Made by a program: the position numbers and the translations under genes
In this document: positions 36,483 to 43,779 of the stretch, piece by piece
Numbering within the stretch: position 1 is the first letter of the stretch
Layout: every line of letters begins with the position of its first letter
Assembly (NCBI RefSeq): GCF_001613085.1
Contig: NZ_BDBR01000024.1
Coordinates: 62,001-126,000 of the forward strand
Direction of reading: 5' to 3'
From: Nocardia salmonicida NBRC 13393
GTDB lineage: Bacteria; Actinomycetota; Actinomycetes; Mycobacteriales; Mycobacteriaceae
Length of the DNA: 64,000 bases
The notes under the pieces: generated by a model
What the model saw: the letters and a program-made list of their open reading frames with translations, nothing else
Databases searched by the model: none
Told to the model about the DNA's origin: nothing

Positions 36483-36950
36483 TCACTGGTCGGGCGGCAC
36501 CAGGAAGACCGGCCGGTGGCCGTGCTTGAGCACCGCCTCGGCGACACTGCTGTGCAACAGCGCGCGCAACCCCGTTGAACCGCGCGTACCGGCGACGATG
36601 ATGTCGACGTCGAGCTCATCGGCGCAGGCCACGATGGCGTTCCAGACCGTGGTCGTGCACTCGGCGGTGCGCGGTTCGGCGTCGATCCCGGCCAGTTTCG
36701 CCAGGTGCACACCCTCGGCGTTGATCTTGCGGGCGTCGGAGTAGGCGATGTCCTCCACCTCCTCGTCGGGCACCCAGTCCGGCTGCATCACCCCGGAGAT
36801 CCCGGAGATGCGCGCGGCCTGGCGCACCATCGGTTCCCATGCGGTGAGCAGAATCGCGCGTTCGGCGGTCAGGAACCGCCCGGCGTACTCGATGGCTCGT
36901 TTGGCGTGTTCGGACCCGTCGTAGGCGATGAGCATCCGATCGCATGCCAT
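36483..36950 (-). CDS. Universal stress protein (UspA family)
   Basis: This 155-residue single-domain protein has the Usp fold: MLIAYDGSEHAKRAI at the N-terminus (nucleotide-binding Asp) and VDIIVAGTRGSTGLRALLHSS near the C-terminus. The ATP-binding rule is G-x2-G-x9-G-(S/T); here the first two glycines are present but the third is Ser, so nucleotide binding may be weakened. Usp proteins respond to stress and often bind ATP or, in mycobacteria, cAMP (family knowledge). An adenylate cyclase lies in the same window but 34 kb away. It may be cotranscribed with the isochorismate synthase gene. Confidence 0.88.
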   Translation of the reverse strand: MACDRMLIAYDGSEHAKRAIEYAGRFLTAERAILLTAWEPMVRQAARISGISGVMQPDWVPDEEVEDIAYSDARKINAEGVHLAKLAGIDAEPRTAECTTTVWNAIVACADELDVDIIVAGTRGSTGLRALLHSSVAEAVLKHGHRPVFLVPPDQ

Positions 36951-37064
36951 GACGACCTCCTGCGCTGGTCGGAGCGGCTTTTCCTCAGGTTACCCCCGGG
37001 CGGAGGGTATCTATCCGAACCAGCGTTGTGGGGTTCGCGACCCGGGCGGGCTAACGTGGAGCGC

Positions 37065-38243
37065 ATGCGGAAATCGCCTGTGGTCGTGTTCGCAGTCCTC
37101 GCCGCCGTTGCCACCGCTTGTTCGGGAGGATCATCGAACGAGACGACGCCCGCGGCCAGTAGCAGCGGAGTGGCCGCCCCCTCTGTCGCTGGGGAGTCGA
37201 GTGCGCCCGCGTCGGCGACGCCGATCCAAAGCAATTGCGGCGCAGACTATCTCGCCAAACTCTCCCAGCGGGAGAAGCTCGCCCAGCTGCTGACCGTCGG
37301 CATCACCGGTTCGGCGGATGCCTCGAATGTGGTGAGTTCGGAGCAGGTGGGCGGCATCTTCGTCGGCAGCTGGACCGATCCGAGCCTGCTCGACCGTGCC
37401 GCGCTCGACGCGGTGAAAGCTCAGGCCAAGGTGCCCCTGATGGTGACGATCGACGAAGAGGGCGGGCGTGTCTCGCGCGCGAAGAACGTGATCGGCGCCG
37501 TGCCGTCGGCCCGCGATATCGCGCAGACCCAGACCCCTGAGCAGTTCTACCAGCTCACCCTGACCAGGTCGAAGGCGCTGAAGGACGTCGGCATCACGGT
37601 CGATTTCGCGCCCGATGTCGATGTCAGCAGCCAGCCCGACGACAGCGTGATCGGCGACCGCTCCTTCAGCGACGATCCGAAGGTCGTCTCCGAATTCGCG
37701 GGGGCCTACATCCGCGCGTCCAACGAGGTGGGCCTCGGTTCGGTGATCAAGCACTTCCCCGGCCACGGTTCTGGCTCGGGCGACTCGCACACCGGCGCCG
37801 TGACCACCCCGCCGCTGGATCAGTTGCAGAACACCGACCTGGTGCCGTTCCGCGATCTGGTGAACTCCGGCGCGGCGGTGATGGTCGGTCACCTCGACGT
37901 CCCCGGCCTTACCGCGCCCGGTGTGCCCGCCAGCATCAGCCCGGCTGCGATGACGCTGCTGCGTGAGGGCACCGGCTACGGCGCTCCGCCGTTCAACGGT
38001 CCGATCTTCACCGACGATCTCAGCGGCATGGCCGCCATCACCGCCCGCATGTCCATCGTCGACGCGGTCGAGGCCACCCTCCTCGCGGGCGCCGACAACG
38101 CGCTGTGGATCAGCAGCGACGCGGTGCCGCAGGTACTCGACCGTTTGGAACAGTCGGTCTCTAGTGGCAAACTGCCCGCCGACCGGGTCGACACTTCCGT
38201 ACTGCGGATGGCGCGCTACAAGGGCGTAGCGCTGGGCTGCTGA
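37065..38243 (+). CDS. lpqI: LpqI/NagZ-like beta-N-acetylhexosaminidase lipoprotein (GH3)
   Basis: MRKSPVVVFAVLAAVATACS is a lipoprotein signal with lipobox ATAC, so Cys19 is the predicted lipidated residue. The mature 374 residues are a GH3 domain: TIDEEGGRVSRAK, the substrate-binding KHFPGHG, the GSGDSH acid/base Asp-His dyad of NagZ-type enzymes, and the nucleophile Asp in FTDDLSGMAA. It removes N-acetylglucosamine from muropeptides in cell-wall recycling. Length (392 aa) and order fit Rv0237. The start ATG has a GGAG site a few bases upstream at 37058-37061. Confidence 0.93.
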   Translation: MRKSPVVVFAVLAAVATACSGGSSNETTPAASSSGVAAPSVAGESSAPASATPIQSNCGADYLAKLSQREKLAQLLTVGITGSADASNVVSSEQVGGIFVGSWTDPSLLDRAALDAVKAQAKVPLMVTIDEEGGRVSRAKNVIGAVPSARDIAQTQTPEQFYQLTLTRSKALKDVGITVDFAPDVDVSSQPDDSVIGDRSFSDDPKVVSEFAGAYIRASNEVGLGSVIKHFPGHGSGSGDSHTGAVTTPPLDQLQNTDLVPFRDLVNSGAAVMVGHLDVPGLTAPGVPASISPAAMTLLREGTGYGAPPFNGPIFTDDLSGMAAITARMSIVDAVEATLLAGADNALWISSDAVPQVLDRLEQSVSSGKLPADRVDTSVLRMARYKGVALGC

Positions 38244-38280
38244 TCGTGCCCGGCGACTGTGCGGCAAATGAGCGCGGGTG

Positions 38281-38300
38281 AACTTACCTTGAAGTAAGAT
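38281..38300. promoter_or_regulatory. Inverted repeat before the TetR gene
   Basis: AACTTACCTTGAAGTAAGAT has arms CTTAC and GTAAG (38283-38287 and 38294-38298), ending 29 bp before the TetR start. It is identical at 15 of 20 positions to the perfect palindrome at 47440-47459 between fadA2 and fabG4. An autoregulatory operator is the simplest reading. Confidence 0.7.
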
Positions 38301-38329
38301 AGGTGGTTCACCCTGCGGTAGGAGAGTGG

Positions 38330-38929
38330 ATGGCAGGCGGGACCAAGCGACTTCCCCGGGCGGTTCGTGAGCAGCAGATGCTCGATGCCGCCGTCGAGGT
38401 GTTCGCGCGAAAAGGCTTCCACGACACATCGATGGATGCCATCGCCGCCGAGGCGAAGATCTCCAAACCGATGCTCTACCTGTACTACGGCTCCAAGGAC
38501 GAGCTGTTTCGCGCCTGCATCCAGCGCGAGGGGCTACGTTTCATCGAAGCCGTCGCGCCCGCGGGCAACCCGCAACTGACCCCCCACGAACAGGTCCGCA
38601 CCGCGCTGGAGGGCTTCCTCGATTTCGTCGACCGCAATCGGCAGTCCTGGCAGGTTCTCTACCGACAGGCTATCGGTCAGCAAACTTTCGCCTCCGAAAT
38701 CGACAATGCCCGTGAGCGCGTCATCGAGCTCACCGCGAAACTGCTGGAATCCAGTGCCAAGAACGCCGACCCCGGCACCAATTTCGAGGTCGTCGCGGCG
38801 GCGGTGATCGGCGCGGGTGAGGCCATCGCCGACCGGGTCGCGAGCGGGCGGATCGAAGTGGCCGAGGCGGTCGACCTGCTCGACGATCTCGCCTGGCGCG
38901 GTCTGGCAGGTCGGAAGAAGACCGACTAG
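38330..38929 (+). CDS. TetR/AcrR-family transcriptional regulator, Rv0238-like
   Basis: ATG 38330 gives 199 residues, near Rv0238 (204). The N-terminal HTH is clear: REQQMLDAAVEVFARKGF, then TSMDAIAAEAKISKPMLYLYYGSKDELF (about residues 15-60). The C-terminal ligand domain is all-helical, with HEQVRTALEGFLDFVDRNR. TetR regulators usually repress their own gene and nearby ones until a ligand binds. The inverted repeat in front of the gene recurs at the fadA2/fabG4 promoter 9 kb away, so acyl-CoA or another lipid intermediate is a reasonable ligand guess. Confidence 0.9.
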   Translation: MAGGTKRLPRAVREQQMLDAAVEVFARKGFHDTSMDAIAAEAKISKPMLYLYYGSKDELFRACIQREGLRFIEAVAPAGNPQLTPHEQVRTALEGFLDFVDRNRQSWQVLYRQAIGQQTFASEIDNARERVIELTAKLLESSAKNADPGTNFEVVAAAVIGAGEAIADRVASGRIEVAEAVDLLDDLAWRGLAGRKKTD

Positions 38930-38989
38930 CGGTTGCGCTGCGCCCCGTCGGCTGCGATCGTGCACGGTTGACGTTTCACGAAAGACGGG

Positions 38990-40192
38990 GTGGCAGTGTT
39001 CGGTGTGTTGAAGCCGTGTGCGCACGGCGCGGCGAAATATGGCATCGATCCGGGGCAGTGGCAGGCACACATGTGCGGGCTGTGTCTGGGTCTGCGTGAC
39101 GGGCACGGCCAGCTGGCCCGTGCGGCAACCAATACCGATGCGATCGTGCTCAGTGTGCTCACCGAGGCGCAGTCGGGTGCCGGTGCGCGCACGACCGCGG
39201 GACCGTGTCCGCTGCGCGGAATGAAGCGCGCTTCGGTGGTCGCCTCGAGCGCGCCGGGCGTGCGCTTGGCCGCCACTGCGTCACTGCTGTTGGGCGCGGC
39301 CAAGATTGGCGATCACGTCGACGACGGTGATGCGTCCGCTGTTGCCCGTGGTCCGATGCGCAGGGTGTCGAACTCCTGGGCGGCACGAGCCGAACAGCAG
39401 GCAGACCTGATCGGGCTCGATGTGCGGCCGATGCTGAACGCGATCGGCACCCAGTCCGCGCTGGAGTCCCGCGCGGCGGCCTTCAGCGCGCAAGGGCATG
39501 CGGGCGGTCCGGGTTCGATCTCGCTCGACGAACTCACCGGGCCGACTCAACTCTGTGCCGCCACCCTCTTCGGGCATACCGCCACGCTGGCCGGTCGCCC
39601 GGAAAACGTTGCCGCTCTCCAGGAGATCGGTCGGCACGTCGGTCGTATCGCGCATCTGGCCGATGCCATCGAAGACCTCGAACGCGACCGTGCCCGCGGC
39701 CGTTTCAATCCACTGGAGGCCACCGGCACGGATATGCCCCGGGCCTACGATCTGCTGCGCGAGAGCGAATCCCACATCCGTCGGGCCGCGGCCGAGGCCG
39801 AACTCGATCAGCTGCCGACCGTGCGCTGGGCGCTGCTCGATCCGCTGGCGAGCCTGCTGCGAAGCCTCGGCCGTGGTCTCGGCATCGCGGTCGGACATGC
39901 CTGTCGTACTTCCGTTACGGCTCAACAGCATTCGCCGTACGAGTTTCCGTCGTCGCCGAGTCGCCGCCCGGGTCGTCCTGGTCCGTTCAAGGCCAGTGGG
40001 CTGATCCTGGGCGTCTATTGCACCGGCATGGCCTGCTGTGTCGATCACACCAGTCCGTGCACCGGCGAACAGAAGGACGCCTGGGCCAAGAACTGCGACT
40101 GCGACAGTTGCTGCGATTGCGGTGACTGCTGCGGTAACTGCTGCGGCGAGGACTGCGGCTGCGGCGACTGCAGTTGCGATTGCGGCTGCTGA
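38990..40192 (+). CDS. DUF5685 family protein with very Cys-rich C-terminal tail
   Basis: The gene starts at GTG 38990 or GTG 38996 (MFGVLKPC-like VFGVLKPCAHG), giving about 400 residues. Residues 5-60 have the DUF5685 pattern: KPCAHGAAKYGIDP, then AHMCGLCLGLRDGHG with a CxxC, and TNTDAIVLSVL. The middle is all-helical (domain of unknown function). From about residue 345 the protein changes: CTGMACC, a CVDHTSPC segment, then a 32-residue end with 15 cysteines separated by Asp, Gly, Ser and Asn. There is no signal peptide or membrane helix, so the tail is probably cytosolic and metal-binding (inference). Convergent with the vanW-like gene. Confidence 0.85.
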   Translation: MAVFGVLKPCAHGAAKYGIDPGQWQAHMCGLCLGLRDGHGQLARAATNTDAIVLSVLTEAQSGAGARTTAGPCPLRGMKRASVVASSAPGVRLAATASLLLGAAKIGDHVDDGDASAVARGPMRRVSNSWAARAEQQADLIGLDVRPMLNAIGTQSALESRAAAFSAQGHAGGPGSISLDELTGPTQLCAATLFGHTATLAGRPENVAALQEIGRHVGRIAHLADAIEDLERDRARGRFNPLEATGTDMPRAYDLLRESESHIRRAAAEAELDQLPTVRWALLDPLASLLRSLGRGLGIAVGHACRTSVTAQQHSPYEFPSSPSRRPGRPGPFKASGLILGVYCTGMACCVDHTSPCTGEQKDAWAKNCDCDSCCDCGDCCGNCCGEDCGCGDCSCDCGC

Positions 40193-40194
40193 CG

Positions 40195-40240
40195 AAAAAA
40201 AACTCGCGTGGTGGCGAATCGCCGACCGCGCGAGCCTTTT
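40195..40240. terminator. Bidirectional terminator
   Basis: An A-run (40195-40202) is followed by a two-part hairpin, CTCGCG/CGCGAG (40203-40208/40229-40234) around GGCGA/TCGCC (40213-40217/40219-40223), then CCTTTT. Both strands have a U-tract in RNA, fitting the convergent DUF5685 and VanW genes. Confidence 0.85.
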
Positions 40241-40252
40241 ACCGTCGAACCC

Positions 40253-42112
40253 CTACTCGCACTTCACAATCGGGATCGGGTCGTACTTCACGGTCCGCGT
40301 ATGCCGCGACACCTGGGCGCCGGACTTCGCGTCGGTGATCACCCTGGTGTCGGAGATGGTGAAGCCGGGCGCACCCTCGGAGGCGATGCAGTCCTTACCC
40401 TTGGGCAGGACGACCTCGTTGGGCTCGGTCGGCTTCGACTTCTCACCCGTAATCGATTCCACGTTCACGGTTTTGGTGCCCCACAACCGCACGGTGATGT
40501 CGGATCCGGTGGCGACCGCCTGAATGTAGACACCAGTCGTGCCGGTGTTGCGGAATGCCAGGTCGATCGCACCGTCGAACACGGTCGCCTCGCGCGCGGC
40601 CGGGTAGCGCGAGATGTAGTAGCTGTGCTCGGTGTGTCCGCCGTCTTCCATCCCGGCGAAGTAGGCCGCGTTGTAGAGCGTGGTGGCGAACTGGCTGATG
40701 CCGCCGCCCACCGCGGTACTAGGCCTGCCCTTGTCGATGATGCCCGACTCCACATAGCCTTCCGCGGCGGTGCGCGGACCGGTGAACTCGTTGAGCGAGA
40801 ACGTATCTCCCGGCTTGATCACCGCCCCGTCGACCTTGGCGGCGACGGTGCGGATGTTCACTCCGGAGGGGCCGCTGAAGCCGCCGGTGGTGAACTGGCC
40901 GATCGTCTCGTTCACCCCGAGCGCGTTCGCGGCCTCGGTGGTGAGCTTGGGCTCGACGCGCTGATACACCACCGGGGTGGTGCGCGGACCCGGCTGCGTG
41001 AGCAGGGCGGGCAGCTTCTCCAGCGTCTTGGGCCAGTCGATCTTCTCGCCGACCACAGCGGGCACGACGGTCGGCTTACCCGCACCGACCGTGAAGGTGG
41101 CGTCCTTGGGTTCCATCTCGGACTTCGCCAATTGCGTTGCGAGCAACGCGATTACGGCGTCGTTGTTGATCTGGGGCGCCAGTCCGCCATTGCCGTCGGG
41201 GACGAAACCGAGCACGTCAGCGATCTGGCCGGTGGTCAGCGAGGCTTGAACGTCCTTGCCGGACAAGGTGATCGGTGAGGCGACAGCCGGCGTCGCGATC
41301 TCGCGCAACGCCGCCTGTACGGCATCGGTGCGCACGGCGACGGGTGCGGCCACCACGGGCAGATCCAGTTGGCTGCTGGCGGCCCAGCGGTCGGTGATGG
41401 TGGTGCGCGCGGCCTCGGTGTCGAGCACCCGGCCGGGCACCGGCGCGACCGCGACGGGTCTGCCGTTCTCGAACCGCACCGTGCCTTCGACAGTCGGATT
41501 GTCGTGGACGCGGAAATCAGCGAGCTGTGCGTCGAGAGCCGCGGTGTCGACGGTGCTCGACACCGGTACCTCGCGGGTGCCGAACAGGGAGATCAGTCGG
41601 CTCACCGGGTTCAACGGCTGACCGCCGACGGCGTCCCAGGTGCGGTCGTAGTCCACCGACAGACCGGCTGCGGCAGGCACCATGCTCGCCTGCACGTCAC
41701 CGATCCGTACGGGGAGCGGTCGTTCGGCCTTGGGTCCGAGCTCGGTGTGCAGCAGCGCGTCGGCTTCGGCCTGGTCCATCCCGCCGATGTCGATACCGGC
41801 GACGACGACGCCGCGCGCCACCTCACCCGAGCTCAACGCGAGGTCGGCCAGGTAGGCGGCGGTTCCGACGGCCAGCACGGCGCCGACCGCGATTCCGATG
41901 CGCTTGACCAGCTGCTGGTTGCCCGGCGGGGTCGGCGGCTGGTTGCCCGCCGGGCCGGGAGTGGGTGACCAGCGATCGCGGGTCACGGTGTTCAGGGGCT
42001 GGGTGAGGGCGGTGGTGTCCGGATCGAAAGTGCGATTTGATTCGAGCAGCTTGCGTAATCCGACCTCGCCCCTTCGGTCGGCCGGTTGTCCGGCGGTCGA
42101 CTCGCTGGGCAC
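40253..42112 (-). CDS. VanW family membrane-anchored protein with peptidoglycan-binding-like domains
   Basis: I chose GTG 42112 (VPSESTAGQP, 619 aa), preceded by AAGGACC. Residues 1-69 are cytosolic and disordered, with DTTALTQPL at 32-40; one helix spans 70-92; the rest is extracytoplasmic. Two repeats resembling PG_binding_4 (about 100-330, each with a VxGIDIGGM- or VQASLTTGQI-like start) precede the VanW domain (about 400-545; DTFSLNEFTGPRTAAEGY, GGGISQFATTLYNAAYFAGME). VanW accompanies some vancomycin-resistance clusters, but the domain is widespread and its role unknown; cell-wall attachment is likely. No van resistance genes are nearby. Confidence 0.88.
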   Translation of the reverse strand: MPSESTAGQPADRRGEVGLRKLLESNRTFDPDTTALTQPLNTVTRDRWSPTPGPAGNQPPTPPGNQQLVKRIGIAVGAVLAVGTAAYLADLALSSGEVARGVVVAGIDIGGMDQAEADALLHTELGPKAERPLPVRIGDVQASMVPAAAGLSVDYDRTWDAVGGQPLNPVSRLISLFGTREVPVSSTVDTAALDAQLADFRVHDNPTVEGTVRFENGRPVAVAPVPGRVLDTEAARTTITDRWAASSQLDLPVVAAPVAVRTDAVQAALREIATPAVASPITLSGKDVQASLTTGQIADVLGFVPDGNGGLAPQINNDAVIALLATQLAKSEMEPKDATFTVGAGKPTVVPAVVGEKIDWPKTLEKLPALLTQPGPRTTPVVYQRVEPKLTTEAANALGVNETIGQFTTGGFSGPSGVNIRTVAAKVDGAVIKPGDTFSLNEFTGPRTAAEGYVESGIIDKGRPSTAVGGGISQFATTLYNAAYFAGMEDGGHTEHSYYISRYPAAREATVFDGAIDLAFRNTGTTGVYIQAVATGSDITVRLWGTKTVNVESITGEKSKPTEPNEVVLPKGKDCIASEGAPGFTISDTRVITDAKSGAQVSRHTRTVKYDPIPIVKCE

Positions 42113-42218
42113 GGAGGTCCTTCCGTTAGGTTGGCCCCGAATGTTTGCGGGGTCCGGCCCGAGGGTAACGCGCTTCGGCGCGCTCGGCAGCTCGGCACCG
42201 GGTCGGGGGCAGCAGAAA

Positions 42219-42265
42219 GGCTCCGTGTAGTTGCCGGGTCGGGGGTCTGGCAACTACACGGAGCC
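42219..42265. promoter_or_regulatory. Perfect 17-bp inverted repeat between divergent vanW-like and gnd genes
   Basis: GGCTCCGTGTAGTTGCC (42219-42235) and its exact complement (42249-42265) flank a 13-nt G-rich loop. A direct repeat CCGGGTCGGGGG also occurs just upstream and in the loop. Both neighbours start away from it (107 and 155 bp), so it is not an ordinary 3' terminator; it could be a 5' leader hairpin, an operator, or the terminator of a small RNA. The whole divergent region (42113-42419) holds no other visible gene. Confidence 0.8.
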
Positions 42266-42419
42266 GATCTGTTTATCGTGGCCCGGAGCGGGGCGTTACA
42301 GCCCATTCGGAAGAATTTCGGCGCGCGGGGCGACGCCCCCACGGCCGAGGTCGCTGCGGCGCGAGACAATCGAGGTGAGAAGTATCTCGACACCACGGAC
42401 CGGACAACGAGGAGAACTG

Positions 42420-43451
42420 ATGCAGCTGGGAATGATCGGCCTCGGCCGGATGGGTGCCAACATCGTGCGCCGTATCGTGCGCGACGGGCACACCGCCGTG
42501 GGGTACGAGCGCCACCCAGGGCCCCTCGCCGACCTGGAATCCGAGCTCGGTGACAAGTTCAGCGGCACGACCGACCTGGCCGATTTCATCGGCAGGCTCG
42601 AGGTTCCCCGCGTGGTGTGGGTGATGATCCCCGCAGGCGCCACCGGTGCGGTGATCGAGAACGTCGCCGAGCTGCTCGAGCCGGGCGACATCATCATCGA
42701 CGGCGGTAACAGTCGCTACCACGAGGACATCAAACGCGCGAAGGCGCTGGAGCCCAAGGGCATTCATTATCTGGACATCGGCACCTCGGGTGGCGTTTTC
42801 GGCCTACAGCGCGGCTACTGCCTGATGATCGGCGGGAACCAGGCCCAGGTCGACTACCTGGAGCCGCTGCTGAAGACCATCGCTCCGGGCTACGAGTCGG
42901 CCCCGCGCACCCCTGGCCGCACCGGTGAGCCGTCGCAGGCGGAGAAGGGCTATCTGCTGTGCGGTCCGCACGGTGCGGGCCACTTCGTGAAGATGGTGCA
43001 CAACGGCATCGAGTACGGCGCGATGGGCGCCTACGCCGAGGGTCTCAACATTCTCGAGCACGCCAACGCGGGCTCGGAGTACCTGCACGGTGAGCACTCC
43101 GCCGAGGAGACGCCGATGGAGCACCCCGAGTACTACATGTACGACCTGGACATTCCGGCCATCACCGAGGTGTGGCGCCGCGGTTCGGTCGTCGCCTCCT
43201 GGCTCCTCGATCTCACCGCATCGGCGCTGGTCGCCGACCCCGACCTGGACTCCTACAGTGGTCGAGTCTCCGACTCCGGCGAAGGCCGCTGGACCGTCGA
43301 CGCCGCCATCGACACCGCGGTCCCCGTCCCGATCCTCTCCGCAGCCCTCTATCAGCGCTTCTCCTCCCGCGGCCAGGCCCTCTACGCCGACAAGATGCTC
43401 TCGGCCATGAGAAAGGCGTTCGGCGGCCACAACGAGCTGCCGCAGAAGTAG
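42420..43451 (+). CDS. gnd: 6-phosphogluconate dehydrogenase (decarboxylating)
   Basis: ATG 42420 follows the ribosome site GAGGAGAAC and gives 343 residues, the short-type Gnd. The Rossmann start MQLGMIGLGRMGANIVRR, the catalytic-site segment DGGNSRYHED, SGGVFGLQRGYCLMIGG, and HFVKMVHNGIEYG with the catalytic Lys and His/Asn set are all present. It oxidises 6-phosphogluconate to ribulose 5-phosphate and CO2 in the pentose phosphate pathway. Size and motifs suggest orthology to Rv1122 (gnd2) rather than the long form. Its last 13 codons plus stop are repeated downstream. Confidence 0.95.
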   Translation: MQLGMIGLGRMGANIVRRIVRDGHTAVGYERHPGPLADLESELGDKFSGTTDLADFIGRLEVPRVVWVMIPAGATGAVIENVAELLEPGDIIIDGGNSRYHEDIKRAKALEPKGIHYLDIGTSGGVFGLQRGYCLMIGGNQAQVDYLEPLLKTIAPGYESAPRTPGRTGEPSQAEKGYLLCGPHGAGHFVKMVHNGIEYGAMGAYAEGLNILEHANAGSEYLHGEHSAEETPMEHPEYYMYDLDIPAITEVWRRGSVVASWLLDLTASALVADPDLDSYSGRVSDSGEGRWTVDAAIDTAVPVPILSAALYQRFSSRGQALYADKMLSAMRKAFGGHNELPQK

Positions 43452-43509
43452 CCAGACGCGCATATCCCGAAAGGCGTTCGGCGGCCACAACGAGCTGCCG
43501 CAGAAGTAG
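43411..43509. repeat. 41-bp direct repeat duplicating the 3' end of gnd
   Basis: The last 41 bp of gnd (43411-43451, including the stop) recur without a mismatch at 43469-43509, after a 17-bp spacer. The period is 58 bp. The second copy is not translated as part of gnd because the first copy ends in a stop. Confidence 0.95.
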
Positions 43510-43532
43510 GCGATAAGCCCCCTTGACGCCCG

Positions 43533-43568
43533 CAACCGGCCCTTCGTCGCCAGACGGAGGGCCGGTTG
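43533..43568 (+). terminator. Terminator of gnd
   Basis: CAACCGGCCCT (43533-43543) pairs with AGGGCCGGTTG (43558-43568); the loop holds a second 4-bp stem. GCGTTTT follows, a modest T-run. It ends the gnd transcript. Confidence 0.8.
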
Positions 43569-43651
43569 TCGCGTTTTCGGAGGGATTCCGGCGGAGCGAA
43601 AATTCTCGGATCCTACCCGCGCCACAGAGTAAAACGATGATGTTCCACAAA

Positions 43652-43669
43652 ATAAGAACACGTTCCTAT
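43652..43669. promoter_or_regulatory. Inverted repeat ATAAGAAC-AC-GTTCCTAT
   Basis: The two 8-bp arms match at 7 positions around a 2-bp centre. It lies in the A/T-rich stretch about 110 bp before the secreted protein gene at 43780, where a promoter is expected. The AGAAC-N2-GTTC core resembles KstR-type TetR operators; the spacing is too short for a LexA box. Confidence 0.45.
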
Positions 43670-43779
43670 TTTCCAGGACAATCGTCCAATCCGACCTATA
43701 CCTTGTGGTCAGAGGGGGGAAAGCCCACCTGATGAGGAATTCGCCCCGGCCGTGTTCGCCGGGGCTATGGAGGAAAAAC

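Noticed and set aside
40253..42112. Vancomycin resistance gene
   Set aside because: VanW domain proteins are widespread; no vanHAX, vanY or vanRS genes are nearby.
43411..43509. Attachment-site scar of an integrated element at gnd
   Set aside because: The repeats are only 17 bp apart and there is no integrase or foreign gene; kept as a repeat only.
43656..43665. GAACACGTTC as a LexA (SOS) box
   Set aside because: The actinobacterial LexA site needs four bases between GAAC and GTTC; here there are two. A KstR-like TetR site fits better.
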